Assembly: GCA_947588835.1 (NCBI GenBank)
Contig: CANPZS010000001.1
Coordinates: 48,558-112,557 of the forward strand
Reading direction: 5' to 3'
Source: an uncultured Bacteroidales bacterium
Lineage (GTDB): Bacteria > Bacteroidota > Bacteroidia > Bacteroidales > UBA932
Length of the DNA: 64,000 nt
Below the pieces are notes generated by a model, which was not told the DNA's origin, did not search any database, and was given only the letters and a program-made list of their open reading frames with translations. Below, one piece after another: positions 1 to 9,207 of this stretch (within the stretch, counting starts at the first letter, position 1; every line of letters starts with the position of its first letter). The translations under genes and the position numbers were made by a program.

Positions 1-1
1 G

Positions 2-451
2 ACGAAGGAGAAGGGAGGCAACAGGAGGATACTCTCAGGCGTGCCGGACGGGCTTCCGCCGCTGCTGAAGGCGTATGCCATGCAGGACAAGGCCCGTGGA
101 GTGGGTTTTGACTGGGAGGAGAAATCCGATGTGTGGGACAAGGTAAAGGAGGAGCTCGGAGAGCTTATGGACGAGTTCAATGCCGCGGAAAAGGCTTCGG
201 ACGATGCCGGAAAGGCTGCCGCGCATGACCGTGCCGAGGAGGAGCTCGGGGATTTCATATTCTCCGTGGTCAATGCGGCCAGGCTTTACGGACTTAATCC
301 AGATACGGCCCTCAACAGGAGCTGCGCCAAATTCAGGCGCCGTTTCACGTATCTTGAGGAGCAGACCATACGCCGTGGCCGCATGCTTGCCGACATGACC
401 CTCGAAGAAATGGACGCCGTCTGGGACGAGGCCAAGGCAAAGGGGCTATGA
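2..451 (+). CDS. mazG: MazG nucleoside triphosphate pyrophosphohydrolase, 5' end outside window
   Basis: MazG hydrolyses NTPs and dNTPs to monophosphate and pyrophosphate, a house-cleaning and stress-related cytosolic activity. The frame is open from base 2, so the true start lies upstream; the visible 149 codons are the C-terminal half. Seen in the sequence: the linker segment GVPDGLPPLLKAYAMQDKA followed by the second all-alpha NTP-PPase unit with metal-binding acidic motifs EELGEL and EEELGDFIF, the usual pattern of this family. A GTG at 41 could be taken for a start, but the residues before it (RRILSG) also fit the family, so it is internal. The stop overlaps the next start in an ATGA, suggesting translational coupling to tcdA. 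Confidence 0.9.
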   Translation, partial: TKEKGGNRRILSGVPDGLPPLLKAYAMQDKARGVGFDWEEKSDVWDKVKEELGELMDEFNAAEKASDDAGKAAAHDRAEEELGDFIFSVVNAARLYGLNPDTALNRSCAKFRRRFTYLEEQTIRRGRMLADMTLEEMDAVWDEAKAKGL

Positions 452-1227
452 CGGAGGCGTGGAAAGCCCGGACCGGGATGCTGATAGGGGACGGCGGCAT
501 GGAAAAGCTGCGCGCCTCCACGGTGGCCGTCGTCGGCATCGGGGGCGTAGGGGCGTATGCGGCCGAAATGATTGTCAGGGCCGGCGTCGGCCATATGGTG
601 ATAGTGGACAGCGACACCGTTTCCGAATCGAACATAAACCGTCAGCTGCCGGCCCTACATTCCACCGTAGGCCGGCTCAAGACCGAAGTGCTGGCGGAGA
701 GGCTCACCGATATAAGTCCAGGGCTGGATCTGACAGTCGTCCCGGAATACCTTCTTGCCGATTCCGTGTCCCCGGAGTCCGGACTTCTGTCCGAAAGGAC
801 CGCCATGCCGGAGCACGCCCGCAAGGCGGAAGACATCCTGGGCGGTTTTGACCTCGATTTCGTCGTGGACGCCATCGATACGCTGAGCCCGAAGATTTCG
901 CTGATCGAATATTGTCTTGGCCGCGGCATACCGCTCGTCTCATCCATGGGCGCGGGAGCCAAATACGATGTTACGAAAGTGCGCATAACGGACATTTCTG
1001 AATCATTCCGGTGCCCTCTCGCCTTCATGGTGCGCAAGAAACTGCATAAGAAAGGCATACGGACAGGATTCAAGGCCGTTTTTTCGGAAGAGGCGCCTGA
1101 CGAAAGGGCCATAGTGCCGGACGAGGGGGCCAACAAGAGGTCCATAGTGGGGACGATATCCTATCTCCCCGCCGTGTTCGGCTGCGCCTGCGCCCAGGCG
1201 GCCATCGGGCATCTGCTCGGAAAATAA
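448..1227 (+). CDS. tcdA: tRNA threonylcarbamoyladenosine dehydratase TcdA (ThiF/E1-like)
   Basis: TcdA (CsdL/YgdL) uses ATP to dehydrate t6A37 of tRNA to the cyclic form ct6A. The 259-residue protein has the E1-like Rossmann start VVGIGGVGAYAAEMIVRAG (about residues 28-46), the acidic ribose-binding segment VDSDTVSESNINRQ with the ATP-contacting Arg, and the later VDAIDTLSPK and SSMGAGAK motifs typical of the family. Length and order match YgdL-type proteins, except for a roughly 20-residue insertion around residues 110-130 that I do not recognise. It starts in an ATGA overlap with mazG and ends 22 bp before the alpha-galactosidase gene, which probably belongs to a different pathway. Confidence 0.88.
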   Translation: MTEAWKARTGMLIGDGGMEKLRASTVAVVGIGGVGAYAAEMIVRAGVGHMVIVDSDTVSESNINRQLPALHSTVGRLKTEVLAERLTDISPGLDLTVVPEYLLADSVSPESGLLSERTAMPEHARKAEDILGGFDLDFVVDAIDTLSPKISLIEYCLGRGIPLVSSMGAGAKYDVTKVRITDISESFRCPLAFMVRKKLHKKGIRTGFKAVFSEEAPDERAIVPDEGANKRSIVGTISYLPAVFGCACAQAAIGHLLGK

Positions 1228-1249
1228 TTCCATTGAAAACCATACCATC

Positions 1250-3460
1250 ATGAAAAGAGCTGCAACGATCTTTATGTTCATACTTCTGTCCGCCGGCGTT
1301 TTCGCCCAGGTGCGGACTGACGGCCCCGTAGTGGCAATCGATACCAAGGGCATGACGGTCCTTTTGGAGGCACGCGGCGGGGAGCCGCTGCGCTACCTTT
1401 ATATAGGGGAGAGGCTTGATTCGGCCGATGTCGGCGCCGTGCCGGCCGCCGGCGCCATACGGATGGATGCATATCCGGCATACGGGCAGGGCAATATACG
1501 GTCCGACGCGCTTGCGGTGACCCATTGGGACGGGAACATGAGCACGGAAATGGCCGTGAGCTCAGTCTCCATAGAAAATTCCGAAGACGCTTCGACGGCA
1601 TGCATACTGTTGAAGGACAGGATATACGACTTCTATGTGAAAGTCTTCTACAAGGCATTCCTGGATGCGGACATGGTGGAGACGTGGACGGAACTGACTT
1701 CGCTGGAAAAGAAGCCCGTGCTGCTTCGGCGCTTCGATTCCGCTTTCCTGCCGCTCAGGACGGGAAACGTATGGGCTTCCCATCTATATGGTTCATGGGC
1801 CAATGAAGGCCGCCTCGTCCAGGAGCCCCTTGAAAGGGGAACGCTGCTTATAGAGAACAAGGACGGCGTCCGGAATTCGCAGACCTCGCATTCGGAGATA
1901 ATGTTTTCCCTTGACGGAAAGCCTCTTGAAAATGCCGGAACCGTGCTCGGCGCCGCCCTTTGCTACAGCGGCAATTTCCGTCTCGAAGTGGTTACTGACG
2001 ATTCGGACTATCACAAGTTCTATGCGGGGATATGCCCGGACAACAGTTCAGTCAGCCTCGGCAGGGGAGAGTCGTTCCGGACTCCGGAGCTGGCCTTTAC
2101 CGTCAGCGGCGAAGGACTCGGAGGCGCGTCGCGCAATTTCCATGACTGGGCCCGCGCCCACAGGCTCGCCCACGGAGACAGGGAGCGCAAGATACTTCTC
2201 AACAGCTGGGAAGGCGTGTATTTCGATGTGAATGAGAGCGGCATGGCGGAAATGATGTCCGAAATCGCAGGCATGGGCGGAGAACTGTTCGTGATGGACG
2301 ACGGCTGGTTCGGGGAAAAGTATCCCAGAGTCAGGGACCGCAGCTCTCTCGGGGACTGGAAAGTGGACAGGAACAAACTCCCCCACGGCCTCGGGTGGCT
2401 CGTGGACGAGGCGGACCGGAACGGAATCGGCTTCGGAATATGGATAGAGCCGGAGATGACGAATACGGTGTCGGAACTGTACGAAGCCCATCCAGACTGG
2501 ATAATAAACGCTCCCGGCCGGGATGTGGTGCAGGGCAGGGGCGGTACGCAGGCTGTGCTTGATCTGGGCAATCCCGCGGTGCAGGACTATGTATTCGGCA
2601 TAGTGGACGGTCTGATGAAAGAGTGTCCGGGCATAGACTATATAAAATGGGATGCCAATATGTCCGTTTCAAGCCATGGCAGCTCCTGGCTTCCTGCGGA
2701 CAGGCAGTCGGAACTCAACATACGATATCATCAGGGTTTCGCCGCCGTGTGCGAACGGATACGCGCCGCATATCCCGACATTACGATCCAGGCCTGCGCC
2801 AGCGGGGGAGGACGTGCCAACTACGGGGTCCTTCCATGGTTCGACGAATTCTGGGTGAGCGACAATACGGATGCGCTTCAGCGCATATATATGCAGTGGG
2901 GGACTTCTTATTTCTTTCCTGCGATCGCCATGGCGTCGCATATAAGCGCCGTTCCCAATCATACCGTGGGCCGCGTCACTCCGCTTAAGTTCCGCATCGA
3001 CGTGGCCATGGGCGGACGTCTCGGCCTGGAGCTCCAGCCGCGCGACATGACGGACGCCGAAAAGATGCAGTGCAGGCAGGCCATCGCCGACTACAAGAAA
3101 GTCCGTCCCGTCGTGCAGTTCGGTGACCTTTACCGTCTGGTTTCGCCTTATGACGGCCTCGGCGTAGCTTCGCTGATGTATTGCTCCAAAGACAAGTCCC
3201 AGGCCGTTTTCTATTGGTACAGGACGGAAAATTTCTACGACAGCCATTTGCCGAGAGTGAAGATGGCCGGGCTCGATCCGGACAGGATGTATACGGTGTA
3301 TGAACTTGACAGGATCGGTGAATCCGCCCTGCCTTTCGAGGGCCGGAGCTTCAGCGGAGCGTTCCTGATGTCCTCCGGGCTTGAAATGCCGGGAGGCTTT
3401 TCCGGCAGGCTTGGAGGATATTCCAGCCGCGTGCTTCATCTTGTGGCTGAGCCGCGTTAG
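1250..3460 (+). CDS. Secreted alpha-galactosidase, glycoside hydrolase family 36
   Basis: Removes terminal alpha-1,6-linked galactose from oligosaccharides such as raffinose, melibiose or galactomannan side chains. Residues 1-20 are a signal peptide (hydrophobic core, then FAQ cleavage), so the enzyme is periplasmic or exported. GH36 landmarks are clear: DDGWFG at 350-355, nucleophile Asp468 in YIKWDANM, and acid/base Asp538 in FWVSDNTDA, preceded by the CASGGGR motif. The length of 736 residues is normal for the bacterial GH36 type (N-terminal beta-sandwich, TIM barrel, C-terminal sheet). No SusC/SusD genes are nearby, so it is not in an obvious polysaccharide utilisation locus. Confidence 0.93.
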   Translation: MKRAATIFMFILLSAGVFAQVRTDGPVVAIDTKGMTVLLEARGGEPLRYLYIGERLDSADVGAVPAAGAIRMDAYPAYGQGNIRSDALAVTHWDGNMSTEMAVSSVSIENSEDASTACILLKDRIYDFYVKVFYKAFLDADMVETWTELTSLEKKPVLLRRFDSAFLPLRTGNVWASHLYGSWANEGRLVQEPLERGTLLIENKDGVRNSQTSHSEIMFSLDGKPLENAGTVLGAALCYSGNFRLEVVTDDSDYHKFYAGICPDNSSVSLGRGESFRTPELAFTVSGEGLGGASRNFHDWARAHRLAHGDRERKILLNSWEGVYFDVNESGMAEMMSEIAGMGGELFVMDDGWFGEKYPRVRDRSSLGDWKVDRNKLPHGLGWLVDEADRNGIGFGIWIEPEMTNTVSELYEAHPDWIINAPGRDVVQGRGGTQAVLDLGNPAVQDYVFGIVDGLMKECPGIDYIKWDANMSVSSHGSSWLPADRQSELNIRYHQGFAAVCERIRAAYPDITIQACASGGGRANYGVLPWFDEFWVSDNTDALQRIYMQWGTSYFFPAIAMASHISAVPNHTVGRVTPLKFRIDVAMGGRLGLELQPRDMTDAEKMQCRQAIADYKKVRPVVQFGDLYRLVSPYDGLGVASLMYCSKDKSQAVFYWYRTENFYDSHLPRVKMAGLDPDRMYTVYELDRIGESALPFEGRSFSGAFLMSSGLEMPGGFSGRLGGYSSRVLHLVAEPR

Positions 3461-3525
3461 CCGCGTCCCGGCCCGTCCGGACTGCATATTTTGCCGGCTC
3501 TTTCCGTCTTAATCTAAATTTTGCG

Positions 3526-3533
3526 TATCTTTG
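3526..3533 (+). promoter_or_regulatory. Bacteroidota -7 box TATCTTTG before the GNAT-like gene
   Basis: TATCTTTG followed by CA matches the Bacteroidota sigma-ABfr -7 consensus TAnnTTTG. It lies 28 bp upstream of the ATG at 3562. I see no well-spaced TTTG -33 element. Confidence 0.6.
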
Positions 3534-3561
3534 CACCTGTTTTATATATCGAAACGGCAGA

Positions 3562-4710
3562 ATGTCCGCAAAATACAGAATAAAAGAGGTCGGGTCCCGG
3601 AAAGATTTGCGCAAGTTCATTAATTTCCCGGACCTGCTTTACAAGGATTGTCCGCAATATGTGCCTGCGCTCCATTCATCGGAGATGCATTCGCTTACCG
3701 CGGCCGCGCCTCTGGAATATTGCACCCGCAAAATGTGGCTCGCATATGACGGCGACCGTGTCGTCGGCCGTATATGCGGTATGATAAACCCCAGATACAA
3801 CGAACTTTACGGCAAGAAAAGGGCCCGTTTCGGATGGTTCGACACCGTCCGGGACATGGAGGTCGCCCGGCTCCTGCTCTCCACCGCCGAAGAATGGGCG
3901 GCCGGCCGGGGAATGGATGAAATACATGGTCCGCTTTATTACAACACTCTCGGCAAGCAGGGCATGCTGGTGGAAGGATTCGATAACGTGCCCGTTTTCA
4001 ACTGTCTTTACAATTTCAGCTATTACAACGACTTCGTGACGGCGCTCGGCTATGAAAAGGAATGCGACTGGCTGGAATACAAGATTCCCGCCGCGCAGGA
4101 TGTTCCTGAAAAGATGCGCCATGTGGCGTCCATGCTCATGGAACGGTACAAACTGCACGAAGGCAGCATCTCGAAGCTGAAAAAGGATCCCGCCATGGTG
4201 CGGCATTTTTTCGAAGTATACAATGAAAGTTTCAGGAAAACGGTCTATAATTTCATTCCTTTCACGGAAAGCGAGATCAAGGAGGAGGCGGCTTCTGTCA
4301 TGCCATATCTCAACGACAGGGTGAGCAGCATAATACTCGATGAAAACGAAGATCTCGTGGCTTTCGCAATCAATTTTCCCGACATCTCAGGGGCGCTGAA
4401 GAAAGCGCGCGGAAGTCTCTTCCCGTTCGGGTGGGTGCATCTGCTCAGGGCCCTGCGGAATTACGGGACCGTCGACATGATGATAAACGGGGCCGTGCCC
4501 GAATGGCAGAATACTGGCGTCTCGTCGGTATATCACTGTATCCTGTCCACCAAGTACAGGAATGCCGGCGTCAGATGGGGCCTTTCCAATCCGCAGCTGG
4601 AGACCAACGGGGCAGTGAACGTATGGAGCCGTTATGAAAATAAACTGTATATGCGCAGGCGCTGCTATGTGAAGAAGATAGGGAAGCCTGTGCGGGAAAC
4701 GACAGAATGA
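3562..4710 (+). CDS. GNAT-like N-acetyltransferase-family protein, function unknown
   Basis: A 382-residue cytosolic protein. The beginning (VGSRKDLRKFINFPDLLYK) and the body resemble a family of long Bacteroidota proteins annotated as GNAT-fold acyltransferases. No catalytic motif can be assigned by eye. The central segment FGWFDTVRDMEVARLLLSTAEEWAAGRG followed by IHGPL resembles the beta4-alpha-loop part of GNAT folds, though only partially. It has its own promoter and is followed after 14 bp by prfA. The substrate is unknown, and the GNAT assignment is from family memory rather than from a diagnostic motif. Confidence 0.6.
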   Translation: MSAKYRIKEVGSRKDLRKFINFPDLLYKDCPQYVPALHSSEMHSLTAAAPLEYCTRKMWLAYDGDRVVGRICGMINPRYNELYGKKRARFGWFDTVRDMEVARLLLSTAEEWAAGRGMDEIHGPLYYNTLGKQGMLVEGFDNVPVFNCLYNFSYYNDFVTALGYEKECDWLEYKIPAAQDVPEKMRHVASMLMERYKLHEGSISKLKKDPAMVRHFFEVYNESFRKTVYNFIPFTESEIKEEAASVMPYLNDRVSSIILDENEDLVAFAINFPDISGALKKARGSLFPFGWVHLLRALRNYGTVDMMINGAVPEWQNTGVSSVYHCILSTKYRNAGVRWGLSNPQLETNGAVNVWSRYENKLYMRRRCYVKKIGKPVRETTE

Positions 4711-4724
4711 CAGTATAGAAATTT

Positions 4725-5816
4725 ATGGCAGAAAACAATTCATTGCTGGACAAAGTACTGAGTCTTCAGGACAAATTCGTGGCGCTGCAGTCGCAGCTGT
4801 CCGATCCGTCCGTGATGTCGGACATGAAAAAGTACGTGCAGCTCAACAAGGATTACAAGCAGCTCGAACCTATCATAAAGGCCGGGCTGGAATACAAGAA
4901 ACTCATCGACGGGCTTTCCCAGGCCAAGGACATAATGCTGAACGAGAAGGATGACGAGCTCAAGGAAATGGCGAGGGAGGAAATCGCCGGCATCGAGCCG
5001 AAAATCCAGGAGATGGAGCGCGACATCAAGCTCCTTCTCATTCCTGCGGATCCGGATGACGGGAAAAACGCCATAATGGAGATCCGGAGCGGCACAGGCG
5101 GAGACGAGGCCTCCATCTTTTCCGGCGACCTTTTCCGCATGTATTGCAAGTTCGCCGAGACCAAGGGCTGGAAAGTGGAGGTGAACAGCCAGACCCCCGG
5201 TACGGTCGGAGGCTACAAAGAGATTATTTTCAAGGTCTCGGGTCCGGAAGGGACGTACGGCACACTGAAATACGAGTCCGGGGTGCACCGCGTGCAGCGT
5301 GTTCCGCAGACGGAGGCCCAGGGCCGCATCCAGACTTCCGCCGCGTCCGTGGCCGTGTTCCCCGAGGCGGGCGAATTCGACATAGAGCTGAACATGAACG
5401 ATATCCGCAAGGATACCTTCTGCTCATCCGGCCCCGGAGGGCAGGGTGTCAACACCACGTATTCCGCCGTCCGGCTGACGCATATTCCGTCGGGCATAGT
5501 GGTGCAGTGCCAGGAGGAACGCTCCCAGCTGAAGAATCTCGACCGTGCGATGGAGGAGCTCCGTACCCGTCTCTACAACCGGGAGCACCAGAAATATCTT
5601 GATGAAATAGCGTCGAGGCGCAAGACGATGGTCTCGACCGGTGACCGTTCGGCGAAGATACGTACCTACAATTACCCTCAGTCGCGCGTGACGGATCACC
5701 GCATCAACTGGACGATGTACAATCTGCCCGTTTTCATGGACGGGGACATACAGGAATGCATTGATCAGCTGCAGGTGGCTGAAAATGCGGAAAGGCTTAA
5801 GGAGGCCGGCGAATAG
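4725..5816 (+). CDS. prfA: Peptide chain release factor 1
   Basis: Class I release factor that recognises UAA/UAG and triggers peptidyl-tRNA hydrolysis on the ribosome. The 363-residue length is normal. The catalytic GGQ motif is present in [10 protein letters not shown], and the anticodon-like PxT tripeptide that separates RF1 from RF2 reads PQT in [14 protein letters not shown] (RF2 would have SPF). The N-terminal coiled-coil domain 1 runs over about residues 1-110. The gene is followed after 2 bp by queF, so the two are probably cotranscribed. Confidence 0.95.
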   Translation: MAENNSLLDKVLSLQDKFVALQSQLSDPSVMSDMKKYVQLNKDYKQLEPIIKAGLEYKKLIDGLSQAKDIMLNEKDDELKEMAREEIAGIEPKIQEMERDIKLLLIPADPDDGKNAIMEIRSGTGGDEASIFSGDLFRMYCKFAETKGWKVEVNSQTPGTVGGYKEIIFKVSGPEGTYGTLKYESGVHRVQRVPQTEAQGRIQTSAASVAVFPEAGEFDIELNMNDIRKDTFCSSGPGGQGVNTTYSAVRLTHIPSGIVVQCQEERSQLKNLDRAMEELRTRLYNREHQKYLDEIASRRKTMVSTGDRSAKIRTYNYPQSRVTDHRINWTMYNLPVFMDGDIQECIDQLQVAENAERLKEAGE

Positions 5817-5818
5817 AT

Positions 5819-6271
5819 ATGGCGCGCGAAGACAATCTCAAGGCACTCGGCAGGAAAACCGAATACCGCAGCGACTATGCTCCGGAAGTATTGGAGACCT
5901 TTGTGAACAAGCATCAGGACAATGACTATTGGGTGCGTTTCAATTGTCCTGAATTCACGAGCCTGTGTCCCATAACGGGGCAGCCGGACTTCGCCGAGAT
6001 ACGCATAGCCTATGTCCCGGATGTCAGGATGGTGGAAAGCAAAAGCCTCAAGCTGTATCTTTTCAGTTTCCGCAATCACGGAGATTTCCATGAGGACTGC
6101 GTAAACACCATAATGAAGGACCTGATCCGCTTGATGGACCCCAAATATATAGAGGTCACGGGGCTGTTCTCTCCCCGCGGCGGCATATCGATATATCCTT
6201 TCGCCAATTACGGCCGTCCCGGTACCAAGTACGAGAAACTGGCCGAGGAGCGTTTCGCCCGTCACGAATGA
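5819..6271 (+). CDS. queF: NADPH-dependent 7-cyano-7-deazaguanine reductase QueF (type I)
   Basis: Reduces preQ0 to preQ1 in queuosine biosynthesis. The single-domain 150-residue form is the type I (YkvM-like) enzyme. Catalytic Cys50 sits in [14 protein letters not shown], which forms the thioimide with preQ0. The QueF motif [16 protein letters not shown] with its Lys and aromatic residues follows, then the FHEDCVN segment with the active-site Glu. It starts 2 bp after prfA and ends 3 bp from the convergent fabZ stop codon. Confidence 0.95.
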   Translation: MAREDNLKALGRKTEYRSDYAPEVLETFVNKHQDNDYWVRFNCPEFTSLCPITGQPDFAEIRIAYVPDVRMVESKSLKLYLFSFRNHGDFHEDCVNTIMKDLIRLMDPKYIEVTGLFSPRGGISIYPFANYGRPGTKYEKLAEERFARHE

Positions 6272-6274
6272 CGG

Positions 6275-6703
6275 CTATTCTTTCGGCACCAGCGCAAAGG
6301 TGAGTTTCCCTCTGCAGCACAGTTTTCCGCCTACATCCAGCCTGGCTTCGCAGAAAAACAGATTTCCCTTTCTGTCTTTCAGGGTACAGGTGGTCTCTAC
6401 CAGATCTCCGGGGCGCACTATGTTCTTGAACTGGACTCCGTCGATGCCGCGGTAGAGGGTATTGTTCCCTTGTATTTCATCCTTTACGAGTATGGCGCAG
6501 CTCTGTGCCATTATTTCGCATTGGATTACGCCGGGCACCACGGGGTTGCCCGGAAAATGTCCGCGGCAGAAAAACTCGTCTTCCTTGATGAGGTATTTGC
6601 CGTGCGCCGCTCCGTTGTCGTCAATGTAGGCCTCTTCTATGAGAAGCATAGGCTCCCGGTGCGGAAGATACTTTTTGATTTCTTCTTTGTTAAGTGTCAT
6701 CAT
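6275..6703 (-). CDS. fabZ: 3-hydroxyacyl-ACP dehydratase, FabZ-like hot-dog fold
   Basis: Dehydrates 3-hydroxyacyl-ACP in fatty-acid elongation. The 142 residues contain the active-site His in RGHFPGNPVVPGV and the Glu in QCEIMAQ, both in the usual FabZ positions. The protein begins MMTLN; either Met could be used, and the second gives start 6700. It lies 17 bp downstream of fabF and is probably transcribed with it. Bacteroidota often fuse FabZ to LpxC; this stand-alone copy beside fabF and fabH suggests a dedicated elongation cluster, for example for branched or aryl acyl chains, though that is inference. Confidence 0.85.
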   Translation of the reverse strand: MMTLNKEEIKKYLPHREPMLLIEEAYIDDNGAAHGKYLIKEDEFFCRGHFPGNPVVPGVIQCEIMAQSCAILVKDEIQGNNTLYRGIDGVQFKNIVRPGDLVETTCTLKDRKGNLFFCEARLDVGGKLCCRGKLTFALVPKE

Positions 6704-6720
6704 GGCCGCTTCGTTTTATA

Positions 6721-7980
6721 TTATTCTTCGTATTTGCGGAATGCTACGCATGCATTGTGGCCTCCGAAGCCGAACGAATCCGATATGCCTATCGTCAGGT
6801 CGGTTTTGACGGCGGTGTTGGGGGTGTAGTCGAGATCGCACTCCGGATCGCTGGCGTCGAGATGAATCGTCGGAGGGACGATCCCTTCGCGGAGGGCGAA
6901 TATGGTGGTGATGGCCTCGGCGGCCCCGGCCGCTCCCAACATGTGGCCCGTCATGGATTTGATGGAACTGATGTGGGCTTTGTATGCATAGTCGCCGAGG
7001 GCGTTTTTGTAGGCCATGGTCTCGGCTACGTCGTTGAGCTTGGTGCCTGTGCCATGGGCGTTTATGTACATGTTGTCTTTTTCGGGATCGAATCCGGCCT
7101 CGCGGAGGGCGATCCGGATGCACTCGGCCTGGGTGGTTCCGTCCGGTCTCGGGGCGGTGGGATGATAGGCGTCGCAGGTGTTGCCGTATCCTACTACTTC
7201 CGCGTATATCCTGGCTCCGCGCGCCTTGGCGTGTTCAAGTTCTTCAAGGACTATGATGCCGGCGCCGTTTCCCATTACGAAGCCTTTTCTGTTGGCGTTG
7301 AACGGGAGGGAGGCGTAATTGGGGTCGGTATCGCGGGAAAGAGCCTTGGCGTTCGCGAAACCGGCTATTCCGAGCGGAATGGTGGCGTTTTCGCAGCCTC
7401 CGGCTATGATGGCGTCGGCATAGCCGTGGCGGATGGCGCGGAAGGCTTCCCCTACGGTGTTCGTGGACGTGGCGCAGGCGGTCACGATATCGAGCACGGG
7501 ACCGTTGGCGTTATGCTTTATGGCAATATGCCCGGCGGCAATGTTTGAAATCATCGTGGGGATGAAAAGCGGGGACACCCATTGTCCCGAAGGCTCCTCC
7601 AGCATCTTTACGGTCTCGCGGTACTGTATCTCGAAGCCTCCTATGCCGGAGCCTACGTAGACGCCGAGGCGGAACGGATCGATGTTCCTGTCTTCTCCGT
7701 CGGCGCGGAGTCCGGAGTCTGTCATCGCCTGGTATGCGGCGGCGACGCCGTACTGGGTGAAGAGATCCTGTTTGCGGATGAACGCTTTGTCCATGCCGTA
7801 CATCTCAGGCTGGAAATTCTTTATTTCGCCGGCGATATGCACCGGAAGCTCCTCTGTGGGAAATTCATGGATATAGTCTATTCCGCAAACTCCTTCGGTC
7901 AGGTTTTTCCAGAATGTAGGGATGTCGTTTCCCACCGGGGAAATGATGCCCACACCTGTTGCTACTACACGTTTGGCCAT
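6721..7980 (-). CDS. fabF: Beta-ketoacyl-ACP synthase II (KAS II)
   Basis: Condenses acyl-ACP with malonyl-ACP in fatty-acid elongation. The 419 residues carry the Cys-His-His triad: Cys169 in IVTACATST, His in NAHGTGTKLND and His in KSMTGHMLGAAG. The C-terminal PNTAV and GFGGHNACVAF motifs complete the KAS signature. It has its own -7 box at 8004-8011 and is followed by fabZ. The cluster fabH-fabF-fabZ lacks an ACP gene here. Confidence 0.93.
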   Translation of the reverse strand: MAKRVVATGVGIISPVGNDIPTFWKNLTEGVCGIDYIHEFPTEELPVHIAGEIKNFQPEMYGMDKAFIRKQDLFTQYGVAAAYQAMTDSGLRADGEDRNIDPFRLGVYVGSGIGGFEIQYRETVKMLEEPSGQWVSPLFIPTMISNIAAGHIAIKHNANGPVLDIVTACATSTNTVGEAFRAIRHGYADAIIAGGCENATIPLGIAGFANAKALSRDTDPNYASLPFNANRKGFVMGNGAGIIVLEELEHAKARGARIYAEVVGYGNTCDAYHPTAPRPDGTTQAECIRIALREAGFDPEKDNMYINAHGTGTKLNDVAETMAYKNALGDYAYKAHISSIKSMTGHMLGAAGAAEAITTIFALREGIVPPTIHLDASDPECDLDYTPNTAVKTDLTIGISDSFGFGGHNACVAFRKYEE

Positions 7981-8003
7981 ATATCAAAATTTAAATTCGA
8001 CTG

Positions 8004-8011
8004 CAAATATA
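8004..8011 (-). promoter_or_regulatory. fabF: -7 box TATATTTG of fabF-fabZ
   Basis: Read on the minus strand this is TATATTTG followed by CA, 23 bp upstream of the fabF ATG at 7980, matching the Bacteroidota -7 consensus. Confidence 0.65.
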
Positions 8012-8022
8012 CTCATTTTATT

Positions 8023-8970
8023 TTACCACTCAAGGATGGCGGCCGCCGACAGCAGGCCGGCTCCGAATGCGCTGAATACCAATATGTCGCCTTTCTTGAA
8101 CAAGCCTTTCCTGTTGCATTCGTCCAAAAGTATGGGACAGGAGGCCGACGAGGAGTTGCCGTGGTCCGCTATGTTGGTGGGGAACCTTTTCTCCTCTACG
8201 CCGAGGGCGTTGCGTATCCCTTCGATGATGCGCATGTTGGCCTGGTGGATCATGAAATAGTCCACGTCGTCGATCGTCATGTTCACGCCGGCGAGGAGCT
8301 CCCTTATGTCTCTCGCGGAAGTCGAGACGGCGAAACGGAACACGTCGCGGCCTTTCATCTGCAGGGGTACTTCAGTTTCTTCCTTGGTTATGTACGGAGT
8401 GGGCGTGAGCTTGTGGAACTGCCAGATCTTGTCGGGCGCAGGATCCGCGCTGAGCCTGGTCGCCTTCAGGTTGTCGCCCTTGGTGAAGACGGCCGCTCCG
8501 GCGCCATCGCCGAAAAGGACGCATGTGCTCCTGTCCTCCCATGAAGTCATTCTGGTGGGTTCTTCCGGGCAAACTATCAGGACGTTGGAGTATTTGCCCG
8601 CCGAAATGTACGTATCGGCGATGTCCATGGCGTAGATGAATCCGGGGCAGGCGCAGTTGATGTCTATGCAGGGACATTTCATGCCGAGTCCCGCGGCGAT
8701 TATGCAGCTGATTCCCGGGGTGACGTATTCATTGATTACGTTGGAGCATATGAAGAAATCTATGTCCGATATTTCGAGCCCGGCATCCGCGATGGCCCTG
8801 CGGGCCGCTTCCATGCCGAGATCCTCGATTTTTTCGTCGCTGATGACATGCCTCGACCTGATGCCCGTGCGGGAGGTTATCCACTCGTCGCTGGTGTCGA
8901 GAAACGAGGACAGCTCATCGTTCGTAACTATTTTCTTGGGAAGCGCGCTCCCTGTACCTATTATATTCAT
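8023..8970 (-). CDS. fabH: Beta-ketoacyl-ACP synthase III (KAS III)
   Basis: Initiates fatty-acid synthesis by condensing acyl-CoA with malonyl-ACP. The 315-residue form starts at the ATG of MNIIGTGSALPKK (8968-8970). The frame stays open upstream by chance to 9463, but the -7 box at 8996-9003 and the family N-terminus exclude a longer protein. The catalytic Cys108 (in NCACPGF; the usual context is AACAGF), His in MIHQANMR and Asn in DHGNSSSAS are all present. fabF follows with its own promoter. The island operon terminator lies upstream at 9114-9145. Confidence 0.93.
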   Translation of the reverse strand: MNIIGTGSALPKKIVTNDELSSFLDTSDEWITSRTGIRSRHVISDEKIEDLGMEAARRAIADAGLEISDIDFFICSNVINEYVTPGISCIIAAGLGMKCPCIDINCACPGFIYAMDIADTYISAGKYSNVLIVCPEEPTRMTSWEDRSTCVLFGDGAGAAVFTKGDNLKATRLSADPAPDKIWQFHKLTPTPYITKEETEVPLQMKGRDVFRFAVSTSARDIRELLAGVNMTIDDVDYFMIHQANMRIIEGIRNALGVEEKRFPTNIADHGNSSSASCPILLDECNRKGLFKKGDILVFSAFGAGLLSAAAILEW

Positions 8971-8995
8971 AAAATTAAAGACTTGATTCCGGGCG

Positions 8996-9003
8996 CAAAG
9001 GTA
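8996..9003 (-). promoter_or_regulatory. fabH: -7 box TACCTTTG of fabH
   Basis: Minus-strand TACCTTTG followed by CG, 25 bp upstream of the fabH ATG. It supports the short fabH start. Confidence 0.6.
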
Positions 9004-9113
9004 GTACAAAAAACAGAAAAACAGAAAGTCGAGGCGAATAAATTGACAGACAATAGATAAGGGAGATTGATGCGGACATAGGGAAAGTCGGCGGAGACTG
9101 GTAAAAAGCCAAG

Positions 9114-9145
9114 AAAAACCGTCGCGGCGCTGTTCGCCACGACGG
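9114..9145 (-). terminator. Rho-independent terminator of the defence-island operon
   Basis: The stem pairs 9119-9124 (CCGTCG) with 9140-9145 (CGACGG) and 9126-9129 with 9135-9138, with one mismatch and a 5-nt loop. On the minus strand it is followed by TTTTTC. It separates the accessory operon from fabH. Confidence 0.7.
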
Positions 9146-9207
9146 CCGCTTCTTTCAGGTCCTTCTGTCCACAGATGGCGTGAGTAATGCTCCGCTCCCG
9201 CTGTCGT